A stretch of DNA of 64,000 nucleotides, from assembly GCF_002196515.1 (NCBI RefSeq), contig NZ_CP018836.1, forward strand, positions 930,001-994,000. The letters run 5' to 3'. Both the position numbers and the translations under genes were made by a program. This DNA is from Vibrio gazogenes. Its GTDB lineage: Bacteria; Pseudomonadota; Gammaproteobacteria; Enterobacterales; Vibrionaceae. Below the pieces are notes generated by a model. The model saw only the letters and a program-made list of their open reading frames with translations, was not told the origin of the DNA and made no database searches. Position 1 is the stretch's first letter; each line of letters begins with the position of its first letter. Of this stretch, positions 26,042-35,334 are shown piece by piece.

Positions 26042-27256
26042 TTATAAATCCCAATAAGTGTCGTGATTATAAAAGGTTACCTTTTCTTTATAAGTGTCTG
26101 TAATCTTTTGAGCACGCTCAATATCCGGAGGTGTCATCTCATTAGTAATATCAACAAAAAATTGTTCCATTGATTTATGTAAGCTTGTCAGCCGATCGCT
26201 GCCGGCATAATCCAAATAAAGCTCAGAATAAGCACGGGCTTTAATTAAATCTTCATCGACAAACCGATAAGATGATGCTTCACCTGCATATATTTTCGCG
26301 ACAACCGCCAGAGATGTCAGATCACCAGCATCCAATGCCCGCTGGCGCCATTCAAACGCTTTCTTAAAATCACCGCGCCCTTCATATAGTTCAACACATG
26401 CTTTCATGGCCGGGATAAAATGATGTTCCGCTGCATTGCGGTAATTGGTATAGATCCCAGTCGAAAACCTTGTTTCCGTATATAACCGATTAATATCATC
26501 AAGTGATCTTCTGGAGTTATCCATCCATGCCAGTGGATAGCTGTAATCCATCGCGCGTTGTAAATAGTATTCAGACTGATCCGGGTCAGTTTTTTCATAG
26601 TAAAGCGACAGGTAATACACTGCCTTTGCAGGTTGTGTCGCTGCGAGTCTGACCAAACCATCATGGTAACGTTTATGCCATGACTGTCGAATCGTGGTTC
26701 GTAACCAACTGCCATGTTGATAGAGGTAATTCATCGCGTGCAGATTACCCTGATTCGCCGCCTGCTCAACATACTCTCTGACAAGCCGAGGCGTCCGGAT
26801 GGTCGGGTTGTATTCCGACAACTCTATCGCATATAAATAAGCAGCATCCGCGTCACCTTTATCGGCAGCATATTGCAAATAATGCCGAGCTTCTTCATTT
26901 TTAAACTGCGCACGCAACAAACGCCCTTTCTCATAAGCCTGAGTTGGGGTCAAAAAATTAATATCATAGTCGTACTTTTGCTGATCTGATTCCGGCATCT
27001 GAATCGAAACACGATTCAAGTCGTCATGATCGATGTTTTCATGGCCCATGTTTTCATGACTGGAGCTTTCATCACCTAAGCGCTCATGACCAAACCGGTC
27101 ACGAGTCAAGTTGTCATGCCCGGTGGCATATGGATTTTCATCGATTGTCACCGCTGCCTCAGGATTCACAACTTCGTCTGCCATGACAACATTGCTGCAA
27201 GAACCGAACACAAAAGCACTGAATAAAAATGCCTTGTTTTTAACCGATATTAACAC
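26042..27256 (-). CDS. Secreted Sel1-repeat protein of the T6SS cluster
   Basis: 404 aa from the GTG at 27256, chosen because AAGGTGG lies at good spacing and it yields a clean signal peptide (ISVKNKAFLFSAFVFGSC, cleavage after VVMA). A longer frame to 27325 runs inside the PAAR gene. After the signal comes a stretch of seven pentapeptides rich in His and Asp/Glu (27010-27125), then Sel1/TPR-like helical repeats such as EARHYLQYAADKGDADAAYLYA and AFEWRQRALDAGDLTSLAVVA. Sel1 proteins are protein-interaction scaffolds. The start overlaps the end of the PAAR gene, so the two are co-transcribed and probably work together; a periplasmic role is likely. The function is not known to me. Confidence 0.75.
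   Translation of the reverse strand: MLISVKNKAFLFSAFVFGSCSNVVMADEVVNPEAAVTIDENPYATGHDNLTRDRFGHERLGDESSSHENMGHENIDHDDLNRVSIQMPESDQQKYDYDINFLTPTQAYEKGRLLRAQFKNEEARHYLQYAADKGDADAAYLYAIELSEYNPTIRTPRLVREYVEQAANQGNLHAMNYLYQHGSWLRTTIRQSWHKRYHDGLVRLAATQPAKAVYYLSLYYEKTDPDQSEYYLQRAMDYSYPLAWMDNSRRSLDDINRLYTETRFSTGIYTNYRNAAEHHFIPAMKACVELYEGRGDFKKAFEWRQRALDAGDLTSLAVVAKIYAGEASSYRFVDEDLIKARAYSELYLDYAGSDRLTSLHKSMEQFFVDITNEMTPPDIERAQKITDTYKEKVTFYNHDTYWDL
27010..27125 (-). repeat. 15-bp tandem repeat inside the Sel1-protein gene
   Basis: Seven imperfect 15-bp units on the minus strand with consensus CATGANNACNTGGNT (for example CATGACAACTTGACT, CATGAGCGCTTAGGT, CATGAAAACATGGGC, CATGAAAACATCGAT). They encode pentads such as GHDNL, GHERL, SHENM, GHENI and DHDDL. 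Confidence 0.8.
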
Positions 27257-27524
27257 TGCTACCACCTTGTAAAGCGCCACCACAACTGATCGGGTCACCA
27301 GCACGGGCAGCTGGCTTTCCATCAACCATCACCGTTCCTGAACCTGCTGCAATAGAGCGTCCATGAGGTGGATGTTTCGGCTTATCATGTGGCGCAAGAG
27401 GATCACCTTGCCGAGCCGCAGGAATACCATCATATTTAACGGTCCCTGAGCCTGCGGTAACAGGTGTAGGAGGAAAGCCATCATGATCAGAACCAGTATT
27501 ACCAACGACGATTCCGTTTCCCAT
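27240..27524 (-). CDS. PAAR-domain spike-tip protein
   Basis: 94 aa, a single stand-alone PAAR domain. Visible hallmarks are the paired repeats TAGSGTVKYDGIPAARQGDP and IAAGSGTVMVDGKPAARAGD plus ISCGG near the end; His residues (DHDG, APHDKPKHPPHG) and the Cys supply the zinc site. PAAR proteins cap the VgrG spike and often connect effectors. Position and order match V. cholerae VCA0105, at the head of the main T6SS cluster. No effector extension is fused. Two 12-14-bp palindromes about 140 bp upstream may be operators. Confidence 0.92.
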   Translation of the reverse strand: MGNGIVVGNTGSDHDGFPPTPVTAGSGTVKYDGIPAARQGDPLAPHDKPKHPPHGRSIAAGSGTVMVDGKPAARAGDPISCGGALQGGSSVNIG

Positions 27525-27657
27525 TTTTATGCCTCTGTTGTTAGCTGATAAAAGTGTGAATCAATACAAAATCAGTTGAACAATCACCAGATTTTGCCGG
27601 CAACTACTTAGAATTTATCTATTTTTTTATTCTTGCCGATTGTTTTTTATTCAGTCG

Positions 27658-27692
27658 GGCAATATCTTGCCTATCTCAAGCAATATATTGCC
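27658..27692. promoter_or_regulatory. Twin palindromes upstream of the PAAR gene
   Basis: GGCAATATCTTGCC (27658-27671) and GCAATATATTGC (27680-27691) have the same GCAA-N4-TTGC plan with centres 21 bp apart, two helical turns, so a dimeric regulator could bind both on one DNA face. They sit upstream of the PAAR-Sel1 transcript. The regulator is not identified. Confidence 0.4.
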
Positions 27693-28373
27693 TAATTGGT
27701 GAAATAATTTTCTCTTATATTGACAAAATAATCTAGTGCAGGATATCTAAAAACATTTTTATTATTTAATAAATTTTCATTTACCGCAGAAGATCACAAA
27801 ACAGCCCAAGGTCAGATGTCAGTCAGATTACATTTATGATAAACACCAACAATTCACACAATATTTTCACAAAAAAGTTTTCACTCTGATACTAAATGTG
27901 TACAATATTCGGTTTTTCTATAAAAACCTCGCGTTTTTTCTTGAGTCAGGCAGATAAAACAAGTCATACCACCCATGATAAGATCATAAAAATATGATGC
28001 CGATTCCATTTTTAATACAAAATGAATGAATAAAATATTTATTTCACTCATATAAAAATATCCAAAGTCCATATTCTCATAGGTGGTATTCCAGATTTTT
28101 AATCAGTGATATATTTGAAATGCTCAAATTATATTCACTCTATCTATGAACTGGTCATATCCGTTCGATTGATATAAAAAATGAATAACATCATGTATAA
28201 AATAAATATTTCGGAGCATTCGACTCGCCAAGTTTATCCACCCATAAAATAATTAAAACTTGCAAGTTACTCAGGAATATAGATTTATTTGTTTCACATC
28301 GATATCAGCACCTCTTTGACTTTCACATATTTTGGACGGCTCTTCAGTAAAATCAGTATGACGGTAACGCATA
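27693..28373. other. AT-rich intergenic region
   Basis: Very AT-rich tract between the T6SS and chemotaxis genes. Short open frames here have poor codon use and no ribosome sites. I see no convincing gene, RNA or repeat. Confidence 0.5.
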
Positions 28374-28560
28374 CTAGGGGCTGTTGATCTTTCATGGTTG
28401 AATTTTGTTCAACCTGAACGGGTATTGATCGCGGCGCGGGGCATGCCGCTTAGCTATCCTAAGCAAATGACCCGCAACAGAGAGCAAGACACGTTCAGAT
28501 CAGCAGACCGCTTTATAAGCGTCTAACAACACGGGTAAACCGATTGAACAGTCCTCTGAC
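28374..28560. repeat. Palindrome-rich GC block, possible insertion-sequence remnant
   Basis: A GC-richer island in AT-rich DNA. It begins TAGGGGCTGTTGATCTTTC, then has GGTTGAATTTTGTTCAACC (6-bp arms), GCGGC...GCCGC, CTTAG-CTATC-CTAAG and AGACCGCTTTATAAGCGTCT. No open frame of interest. It looks like the end of a mobile element or a degenerate MITE, but no matching second end was found. Confidence 0.3.
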
Positions 28561-28747
28561 CTTTGAAATAAGTGATGGTGAGCTTGTTTTTATACCGTGA
28601 ATTTATCCATACTTTTTGTATTGTTTTTTATGCATCATATTGATAATGTTTCGACGATTTACCCATAATAAAAACAAACAAAAAAATGAACGGATATACA
28701 TGAAATAATTCATATTTTTCCGGAACTCTAACAGGCGGAGTGGCTTT

Positions 28748-30766
28748 ATGTTCAATCGATCTTGGCGAAATACCTCAAAAAAACAATCCCTGAATGACGA
28801 ACCCCCAGTCAAAGTGAAAGCAATCTCAAGCCATGAGATTAGTGTCAATCAATTAGAAGAAATGAGTTTCCATGCGAGTGCCACGACGCTTGTTCTCGCC
28901 TATATATCACCACACCTTCCTTTCGAAGCGATTTCAAAAAAGTTAAAAGAGGCGATGCCTTTTGCAAAACATGTCGTCTCGGTCATGAGTGCAGGAGAGC
29001 TAGGCGGGCGAGATAAAAAAGGGCTCTATCATGCAACGCCGGAACGCTGGGATAACATTGTCATCCAAAGCTTCAGTGAGCGGGTATTTCAAGCCATCTC
29101 TATCGCCGAAGTGCCTCTTTATTGCGAAGATATCAAAAGTGGTCAAATCAAGTTTAGCCGCCAAGACCGGATCGCACGGATTCAGAATGAAATCAAAAAA
29201 GTTAATCTTGATTTTCCCGTCAGCTACCTCGATACCGTGGCACTGACATTCTTTGACGGTCTCTCTTCTTCTGAAAATTTCTTTGTACAAGCCCTCTACC
29301 AGTCTGATTGTTTTCCCTGCTACTTTATTGGCAGCTCAGCCGGTGGCAAACTGGATTTCGGTCAGGCCGATGTCGCTTTAGACGGAAAAATCCTGACCAA
29401 CAAAGTCTGTTTGGTGTTTGTCAAACTGGCCCCCGCCATTCGCTATGGCATCTTAAAAACACACAACTTTGAAGTGACATCAACCCACTTTACGATCGCA
29501 GAAACAAACGCCGCCACGCGCACTGTGCAAACATTCCTTGATGAATCGACGATGGCGCTCCAGTCCCCTCTATCGATGTTATGCCGACATTTTGCCTGTC
29601 CCCCATCCAAACTGGAATCCATGCTTGAACAATATAGTTTCGGGGTAAAAATTGGCAACGAAACGTATATCCGCTCAATTGCCAATATTAACTATGAAGA
29701 CGAAACCATCAATTTCTTCTGCGACTTTTCATTCGGTGACAAATTATATCTGATGAAAGCAAAAGACTTCTCAGAATCAATCCAGCGTGATTATGCCGCA
29801 TTTCAGCGTGGTAAACCGCGTGAGCCCATTGCGATGCTCGCAAACGACTGTATCCTGCGTCGCTTACATAATGGGCCGTCACTCTCTGCCGTGCATAATT
29901 TTGACCATATTCCTGCAGTTGCCGGATTCAGTACATTCGGTGAATTTTTGGGGCTGCATCAAAATGAGACGCTTACCGCGCTTTATCTGTATCAAGTCCA
30001 CGAAGGGGAATCATTTCACGACGAATACACCAATAACTTTCCCATTTACTACAGCCACTTCAAAGCCTATTTCTTGCAGAATGAATTGCATAGCCTGAAG
30101 AAAGTCGCGTCACTGCAACAGACCACGATCCGGGATTTATTCCGCTATAAGGAGCTATTGGGACGAATGCTCCAAAGTTTACAGAACGTCGCTTCCTACG
30201 CCAGAGATACGTCAGACGTACTCCAGGATGTTCAGACTCAGTTTTCCGGACTCTCCAGTGAAGTGAGAAAACAAGCTGAGCATAGTCAGGAACTTCAGCA
30301 GTATGTTGAAACTTTGAAAACCAATTCAAGCAAGATTCAGGATATTCTGGATGTCATTGATGGGATTGCAGAAAGAACCAACTTACTGGCACTCAATGCT
30401 GCAATTGAAGCCGCCCGGGCCGGAGAGCAGGGACGAGGATTTGCCGTTGTTGCCGATGAAGTGAGAAACCTATCCCAGAGTACTCAACAAAGTCTCAGCT
30501 CTACCGGAGAGACGGTGAACAATCTTTATTCTTCAATCGATGCCATCAAAGATGTCATTGAAACAACCGTTGCTTTGATGGAACATGTCAATAACTCTTC
30601 ACTCGGCCTGAATCAAGAAATGAGCAAGATGTTAACCCTATCCAACGAAGCATCTTCCAGCATTGAAGAAAGCATCAACGATATTAATGAAGTTCAGTCT
30701 GAACTGGCCCAAATTGATCAGAACGTTCTGACCATCACACGGTTGACTGAATCTCAAGCCCAGTAA
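28748..30766 (+). CDS. Soluble FIST-domain methyl-accepting chemotaxis protein
   Basis: 672 aa, no membrane segments. Residues about 25-400 form FIST_N and FIST_C sensory domains (SATTLVLAYISPHLPFEAI, YFIGSSAGGKLDFGQADVA, SAVHNFDHIPAVAGFSTFGE near the end of FIST_C). A coiled-coil then leads to a receptor signalling domain whose conserved tip is IAERTNLLALNAAIEAARAG followed by GRGFAVVADEVRNLSQ. The tip residues that bind CheA and CheW are intact. FIST domains are thought to sense small ligands such as amino acids; the ligand is unknown here. The start has GGCGGAG upstream. It stands alone between the T6SS and a LacI-type regulator. A degenerate terminator-like hairpin follows the stop. Confidence 0.9.
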   Translation: MFNRSWRNTSKKQSLNDEPPVKVKAISSHEISVNQLEEMSFHASATTLVLAYISPHLPFEAISKKLKEAMPFAKHVVSVMSAGELGGRDKKGLYHATPERWDNIVIQSFSERVFQAISIAEVPLYCEDIKSGQIKFSRQDRIARIQNEIKKVNLDFPVSYLDTVALTFFDGLSSSENFFVQALYQSDCFPCYFIGSSAGGKLDFGQADVALDGKILTNKVCLVFVKLAPAIRYGILKTHNFEVTSTHFTIAETNAATRTVQTFLDESTMALQSPLSMLCRHFACPPSKLESMLEQYSFGVKIGNETYIRSIANINYEDETINFFCDFSFGDKLYLMKAKDFSESIQRDYAAFQRGKPREPIAMLANDCILRRLHNGPSLSAVHNFDHIPAVAGFSTFGEFLGLHQNETLTALYLYQVHEGESFHDEYTNNFPIYYSHFKAYFLQNELHSLKKVASLQQTTIRDLFRYKELLGRMLQSLQNVASYARDTSDVLQDVQTQFSGLSSEVRKQAEHSQELQQYVETLKTNSSKIQDILDVIDGIAERTNLLALNAAIEAARAGEQGRGFAVVADEVRNLSQSTQQSLSSTGETVNNLYSSIDAIKDVIETTVALMEHVNNSSLGLNQEMSKMLTLSNEASSSIEESINDINEVQSELAQIDQNVLTITRLTESQAQ

Positions 30767-30912
30767 TGCAAGTGTGTGGCATCATTTCTCCTTTTGCAGA
30801 TAAATGGTGCCAGCCTCATGAAGCCGGAAAAATATCATTCCCCCGTCCGAGGGAATCCGGTAAAATCATACTTTGTGCATGGCAATGATCCATTGAGGAA
30901 ATAAGGGAATAG

Positions 30913-31917
30913 ATGGCGACAATCATTGATGTCTGTAAAGCGGCCGGTGTATCAAAAGCGACCGTCTCCCGAGTGATCAACGGCAGCCCGCAAGTCAAAG
31001 AGAAAACCCGGATACGCGTACTTGATGCGATGAAGTCATTGGGATTTCAGCCAAACGTTCTGGCACAAGCCTTGGCGACTAACACCTCAAACACGATTGG
31101 ACTCATCCTGCCTCACTTTGATAGCTATTACTTCGGTTCAATCTTGAAACAGACGGCACAAACACTCCAAAAATCCCAAAAAAAGCTGTTTGTCATGGAA
31201 AGTCATAACAGTGAAGCCGGAGAAATTGAAGCGCTGAATACACTCGCGCTGCAACGCTGTGATGCCATCATGATCTACAGCCGTTATCTCAGCGAAACCC
31301 AGCTCATCCACTATCAAGAACAGACACAGCGACCGCTGGTTGTCTTAAACCGCAGTCTATCCACACAGCAGTTGGTCAGTTTCAGCTTTGATCAATACCA
31401 ACTCGGTTCGCTTGCGGTAGAACACCTATTGCAACTTGGCCATCGCAACATTGTCTGTCTGACCACACCGTTGAACAATCAAACCGGCCAGCTTCGCTTA
31501 CAGGCTTATCGAGATCACCTCGCTCAACACAATATTCCGGTGAATGAAGCCTTGATCATCGAAGGGAAAAGCACTCATATCTGGGGATACACCGCCGTTA
31601 TGCAGTTGTTGGATCAGGGGCAAACATTCAGCGCCATCTTTTCCTGTAATGACGACATGGCTCTCGGAGCGATCCGGGCATTACATGAACGAGGGCTTTC
31701 GGTGCCTCAGAATATCTCCGTGATGGGTATCGATAATGAGCCAGCGGCATTTTATTCTATCCCGAGCCTGTCTACTGTCTCTCTGCCTATCGAACAACTC
31801 ACCATTGATGCAACCAATCTGGCGATTAACATGGCCAATAAGATCACCAGTACGCCGCAGCATTTCGAATATTTCGGCGCACTGGAACTGCGGGAATCAA
31901 CACACCCCCTCTCATAA
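30913..31917 (+). CDS. LacI-family transcriptional regulator
   Basis: 334 aa. The N-terminal helix-turn-helix reads TIIDVCKAAGVSKATVSRVI and is followed by the hinge-helix motif PNVLAQALATNTSNTIGL; the rest is a periplasmic-binding-type sensor domain ending in FGALELRES. It resembles AscG/GalR-type sugar-responsive repressors. No sugar transport or catabolic operon lies next to it, so its target and inducer cannot be named. It starts 146 bp after the chemotaxis gene and is probably transcribed on its own. Confidence 0.88.
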   Translation: MATIIDVCKAAGVSKATVSRVINGSPQVKEKTRIRVLDAMKSLGFQPNVLAQALATNTSNTIGLILPHFDSYYFGSILKQTAQTLQKSQKKLFVMESHNSEAGEIEALNTLALQRCDAIMIYSRYLSETQLIHYQEQTQRPLVVLNRSLSTQQLVSFSFDQYQLGSLAVEHLLQLGHRNIVCLTTPLNNQTGQLRLQAYRDHLAQHNIPVNEALIIEGKSTHIWGYTAVMQLLDQGQTFSAIFSCNDDMALGAIRALHERGLSVPQNISVMGIDNEPAAFYSIPSLSTVSLPIEQLTIDATNLAINMANKITSTPQHFEYFGALELRESTHPLS

Positions 31918-32239
31918 TCCATGACTTGTGATGACTCATCCGTATACCGCCACCATCGTTGCTCATGTCTGATGCCGATGCACCCGCTGATGCCCCGCAG
32001 CCACACAAACATGCATTGATGACACTGACGTGCTCTTAACCCAAAATTAACCCTTATATGATAAATAGATATAAGTCAATAGAATGATTTCTCTCACACA
32101 TATATCAAGTGTGACTAGATTCAAAAAATTTGAAAGTAACGAACGAAATTATGTTATCGAAGTCACAGTTATTTCGGCTCATAATCACTCTCGACATAAC
32201 GAAATAATAAATAAACCAACAACGAATATGGGTGAGATT
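31918..32239. other. Intergenic region without recognised features
   Basis: AT-rich spacer before the small secreted protein. The reading frame of the following gene is open here back to 32084, but there is no ribosome site and the internal start at 32240 yields a clean signal peptide. Confidence 0.5.
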
Positions 32240-32566
32240 ATGAAAAACCAACTATCACTAGCTGCCGTTACTGCAATTGCAACGCTACTTTCAGCCAATG
32301 TATTTGCATCTGAATCACAATATGACATGAGTATCTATACACTACCGGATCAAGCGATTGTCAAAGTGACTGAAAACGGCCAACCTGTTAGTCAGGTTCC
32401 TGTTGAAGTTGATGGTGGCAGTCAGCACCAAACATTAATGACTTCTGAGCACGGTACTGTCATTGTAGAAAACAATGAAAACCATTCCCGTAGCTTCAAG
32501 ATTAGTGTCAATGAACCAAACGGTGAAAAAATCGTCACTCATCGCTTTATTTCAGTACAACACTAA
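32240..32566 (+). CDS. Small secreted protein of unknown function
   Basis: 108 aa from the ATG at 32240, preceded by GGTGAG. It has a good signal peptide (MKNQLSLAAVTAIATLLSA, cleavage after VFA). The mature protein of about 85 residues is beta-strand-rich and polar: IVKVTENGQPVSQVPVEVDG looks like an Ig-like or carboxypeptidase-regulatory type strand pair, and it ends HRFISVQH. No cysteines remain after cleavage. I do not recognise the family. A strong terminator follows, so it is a monocistronic gene expected to be exported to the periplasm or outside. Confidence 0.7.
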   Translation: MKNQLSLAAVTAIATLLSANVFASESQYDMSIYTLPDQAIVKVTENGQPVSQVPVEVDGGSQHQTLMTSEHGTVIVENNENHSRSFKISVNEPNGEKIVTHRFISVQH

Positions 32567-32610
32567 TTCAAATTGATACTGTCCATAGGGCTTTCGAGCC
32601 CAACCGCAAC

Positions 32611-32640
32611 AACAGGGGAGCATTGCTCCCCTGTTTTATA
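32611..32640 (+). terminator. Rho-independent terminator
   Basis: ACAGGGGAG-CATTG-CTCCCCTGT followed by TTTTATAT, 45 bp after the small secreted protein. It also separates that gene from the convergent glpC. Confidence 0.85.
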
Positions 32641-32677
32641 TTTAAAAAGTAAATGAATACCAGATTGATGGCGTTTG

Positions 32678-33904
32678 TCACGCAATCGCCATTGCCAGCA
32701 AACTGATCGGGTGAATCGCTTCAAGCCGGGTGTTCTCTTCGATCTGCCATTTACAGGTTTCACAATCCGTAATCACCATATCCGCACCCGATTGATCAAT
32801 CGATTCAAACAAGTGTGCCCCGATCTTCATCGATACCGGATAGTTCTCGGTCTTAAAACCATATGTTCCGGAAAGGCCACAACATTCACTATCGAGAACC
32901 GTCACCGTGACTCCCGGAATCATTTTCAGTAATTCAATGGTAAAAATCGCCAGTCCGCTGCGTTCCAAATGGCAAGGTGTGTGATAAACCACATGCAGAT
33001 TCAATGGTTTCATCGCCGGTTGCTGCCCATTCATAAATGATCGCAGTAAAAATCGCGTCACATATTCGATTTTGTCGGCGACCTGAGAATTATCGACCCC
33101 GAGTACATGCGGGTATTCCTGCTGCAATGTAAAAGAGCAGGTTGACGACGTGGCAAGAATCGGGGTTTGATAATCTTGCACAGCCGATATCATTGATTGA
33201 ACATTTGCCTCAGCATTCTGACGTGCTTTGTGATGAAATCCGTTCGCCATCAAAGGCACACCACAACATTTTTCACGTTCCAACAAGCGAACTCCGATGT
33301 TCATCGCATTCATAACTTTGATGAAGTCTTTGCCCAGTTGCGGATGGTTGTAGTTCACATAACAGCCGTGAAAATAAGTCACCTGATGCTGATATAACGG
33401 CTGACGGGTGCAGTTTTGTTTAAACCACCGTCTGAATGTGCCGTGGGAATACTTGGGTAATGATTTATGCTGGTGAACCCCAATCACCTGATGCATGGCT
33501 TTTTTGACTATCGGTAGAGCGGTTGTTGCGTTGATAAGCGGTGCCAACGGTGATGCCAGTGTACCGAACAGATCGGTATGGCTGAGGACATAATCCCGGA
33601 TGCGTTTCGGATTAAGCGGCTCCTTGCCATATTTACCGCGAGCCACCGCAATCATATCGCCAATTTTGACCCCGGAAGGACACGCCGTTTCACACCGTTT
33701 GCAATTGGTACAATATTTCAACGCCTCATCGTAATAAGCCGGATTCTTGATACGTAAACGCTCACCATCCGGACCGCACTGTTTCGGGCCCGGGTAGTCA
33801 GGGTTTGCCTTCGAAACCGGACAATAAGCAGTACATACCGTGCACTTGATACACTGTTCAAACGAGGTACTCTGAGGGGCAAGCTGAGTAAAACGACGAT
33901 TCAT
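32678..33904 (-). CDS. glpC: Anaerobic glycerol-3-phosphate dehydrogenase subunit C
   Basis: 408 aa from the ATG at 33904, which overlaps the glpB stop (ATGA) and has GGAGG upstream. GlpC is the iron-sulfur subunit that anchors the GlpAB dehydrogenase to the membrane and passes electrons to quinone. Two ferredoxin-type clusters are visible (CIKCTVCTAYCPV and CTNCKRCETACPSG), followed by two CCG-type cysteine regions (EKCCGVPLM and SECCGLSGTYG). Last gene of the glpABC operon. Confidence 0.95.
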   Translation of the reverse strand: MNRRFTQLAPQSTSFEQCIKCTVCTAYCPVSKANPDYPGPKQCGPDGERLRIKNPAYYDEALKYCTNCKRCETACPSGVKIGDMIAVARGKYGKEPLNPKRIRDYVLSHTDLFGTLASPLAPLINATTALPIVKKAMHQVIGVHQHKSLPKYSHGTFRRWFKQNCTRQPLYQHQVTYFHGCYVNYNHPQLGKDFIKVMNAMNIGVRLLEREKCCGVPLMANGFHHKARQNAEANVQSMISAVQDYQTPILATSSTCSFTLQQEYPHVLGVDNSQVADKIEYVTRFLLRSFMNGQQPAMKPLNLHVVYHTPCHLERSGLAIFTIELLKMIPGVTVTVLDSECCGLSGTYGFKTENYPVSMKIGAHLFESIDQSGADMVITDCETCKWQIEENTRLEAIHPISLLAMAIA

Positions 33905-35334
33905 GAGAGAGCCTCCTGACAAGTTGCCGGACATACATTATCGGTGATGCATTGCTCAACGGCATGGTACGCAGTTGCAATGGCGACACCGCCACCACTG
34001 CCTTCAAACACGGGGTCATAGCCGGCCAGCATTGCCCCACAACAATAAAGGTTAGTAATCGTTTCCCCGCAATAACTCGGATGCAGCTGATCGTTGGTTG
34101 ATACCCCAAAAGTCATAAACGGATGCGGCTGATGCTGCGCGACAAAATCATGCCCGCCCCATTGTGTTCTCGGCGTGATTTGCGCGACGTCCAAACCGAA
34201 AACGGGCTCTTTGATCGCCTGTCGTGATGCCTGTAACCCCTGACTGAAATAACTGCCGGTTGCCATGATATAATGCTCGGCCCGAACCGGGATATCGGTC
34301 AGATTCCGGGTATACACTTCTGTCAGACGGTGTCCTTCAAAGTGGCCGCCGAGCACTTGATCCCCCTTGAGGTGAACGCCCCCCGCCTGAATAAAAATCC
34401 GGTGTAACGCGGCTTCGAGGCGCATGCCCATCAACGACGGGGGCATGGTCGGGACCTCATGAAAATGACGCTGTGTTTCCTGCTGTAAGCGATCTAAGAT
34501 TGCCATCCCATCGCCATGACCAACGACCGCGGGCAAAATCACCAAATCATCGGACTGGGTCATCTCCGTCAGTTGTTCACAAAATGCCGACCAAATCGGC
34601 GCCTGTTGCAGCAAATGAGCAATATCAAGCGAACGTCGTTCACACGGATGACGCTGATCATGTTCAACACTGGGAAGATGAATCGTCGCAATCCGTATCG
34701 GCAACCCGGAAAAATCAGCAATACGGGCTAAATTATCCTTCAGGATCTGTGGCTGAAAATCGCGGTATCCTGCCAGCGCAATAATCACAATTTCACGAAA
34801 ACGGGCGTTCGTACGATGCTGATAGACATGTGGCTGAGATAACCAAGTCGCTTTCAGCGTCCCAAACGGTGTAATACGCCAATGGTTGGCATGATCCGGC
34901 TGATGAGAAAGCGCAACCTCTGCGGCCAACATCTCTTTAAACCACAACAAACTCTGCTTGACGCCTGTCCGGCCAACTTTCACATAGGGATGTTGCACCG
35001 TCTGACGGATGGTCTGTTGCCGTGAGTCGGCCTCTTCCGGTAACGCCGCTTCCTGCGATACAGCGGACGTCAGTCCACCATTTTCTAACTGAGCGTTGTC
35101 TAACTGAGCGCTTTGTAATTGGAAGTTTTGTAACTGAGAAATGGCCGCGAAAGGATCCACGACCGGCTCGCCCGTTGGCAGGCGACCCAACACATCAATA
35201 GAGCCTGAAGAAAAATGCAGCGCACTCTGCCCCTGACTGATTAGCACGGTTTTCCGACCAGCCTGCTGACTGCGGATCGCAGCACAATAGCCGGCAATTC
35301 CGCCGCCGATCACGGCGATATCATAATTCATCAT
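33901..35334 (-). CDS. glpB: Anaerobic glycerol-3-phosphate dehydrogenase subunit B
   Basis: 477 aa, longer than the E. coli protein (about 419). The N-terminus NYDIAVIGGGIAGYCAA is the dinucleotide-binding motif, and the C-terminus has LYCCGAMLAGYDPVFEGSGG. Much of the excess length lies at about residues 65-110, where a run of 15-bp repeats encodes QNFQL-QSAQL-DNAQL-ENGGL followed by a Gln/Glu-rich segment. GlpB carries flavin and links the GlpA active site to GlpC. Start codon overlaps the glpA stop. Confidence 0.93.
   Translation of the reverse strand: MMNYDIAVIGGGIAGYCAAIRSQQAGRKTVLISQGQSALHFSSGSIDVLGRLPTGEPVVDPFAAISQLQNFQLQSAQLDNAQLENGGLTSAVSQEAALPEEADSRQQTIRQTVQHPYVKVGRTGVKQSLLWFKEMLAAEVALSHQPDHANHWRITPFGTLKATWLSQPHVYQHRTNARFREIVIIALAGYRDFQPQILKDNLARIADFSGLPIRIATIHLPSVEHDQRHPCERRSLDIAHLLQQAPIWSAFCEQLTEMTQSDDLVILPAVVGHGDGMAILDRLQQETQRHFHEVPTMPPSLMGMRLEAALHRIFIQAGGVHLKGDQVLGGHFEGHRLTEVYTRNLTDIPVRAEHYIMATGSYFSQGLQASRQAIKEPVFGLDVAQITPRTQWGGHDFVAQHQPHPFMTFGVSTNDQLHPSYCGETITNLYCCGAMLAGYDPVFEGSGGGVAIATAYHAVEQCITDNVCPATCQEALS
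35075..35140 (-). repeat. 15-bp tandem repeat inside glpB
   Basis: Four in-frame 15-bp units on the minus strand (CAAAACTTCCAATTA, CAAAGCGCTCAGTTA, GACAACGCTCAGTTA, GAAAATGGTGGACTG), encoding pentads ending in leucine. Confidence 0.8.

Noticed and set aside
28603..28848. 81-aa minus-strand frame before the chemotaxis gene
   Set aside because: Overlaps the start of the FIST transducer and is composed of AT-rich low-quality codons.
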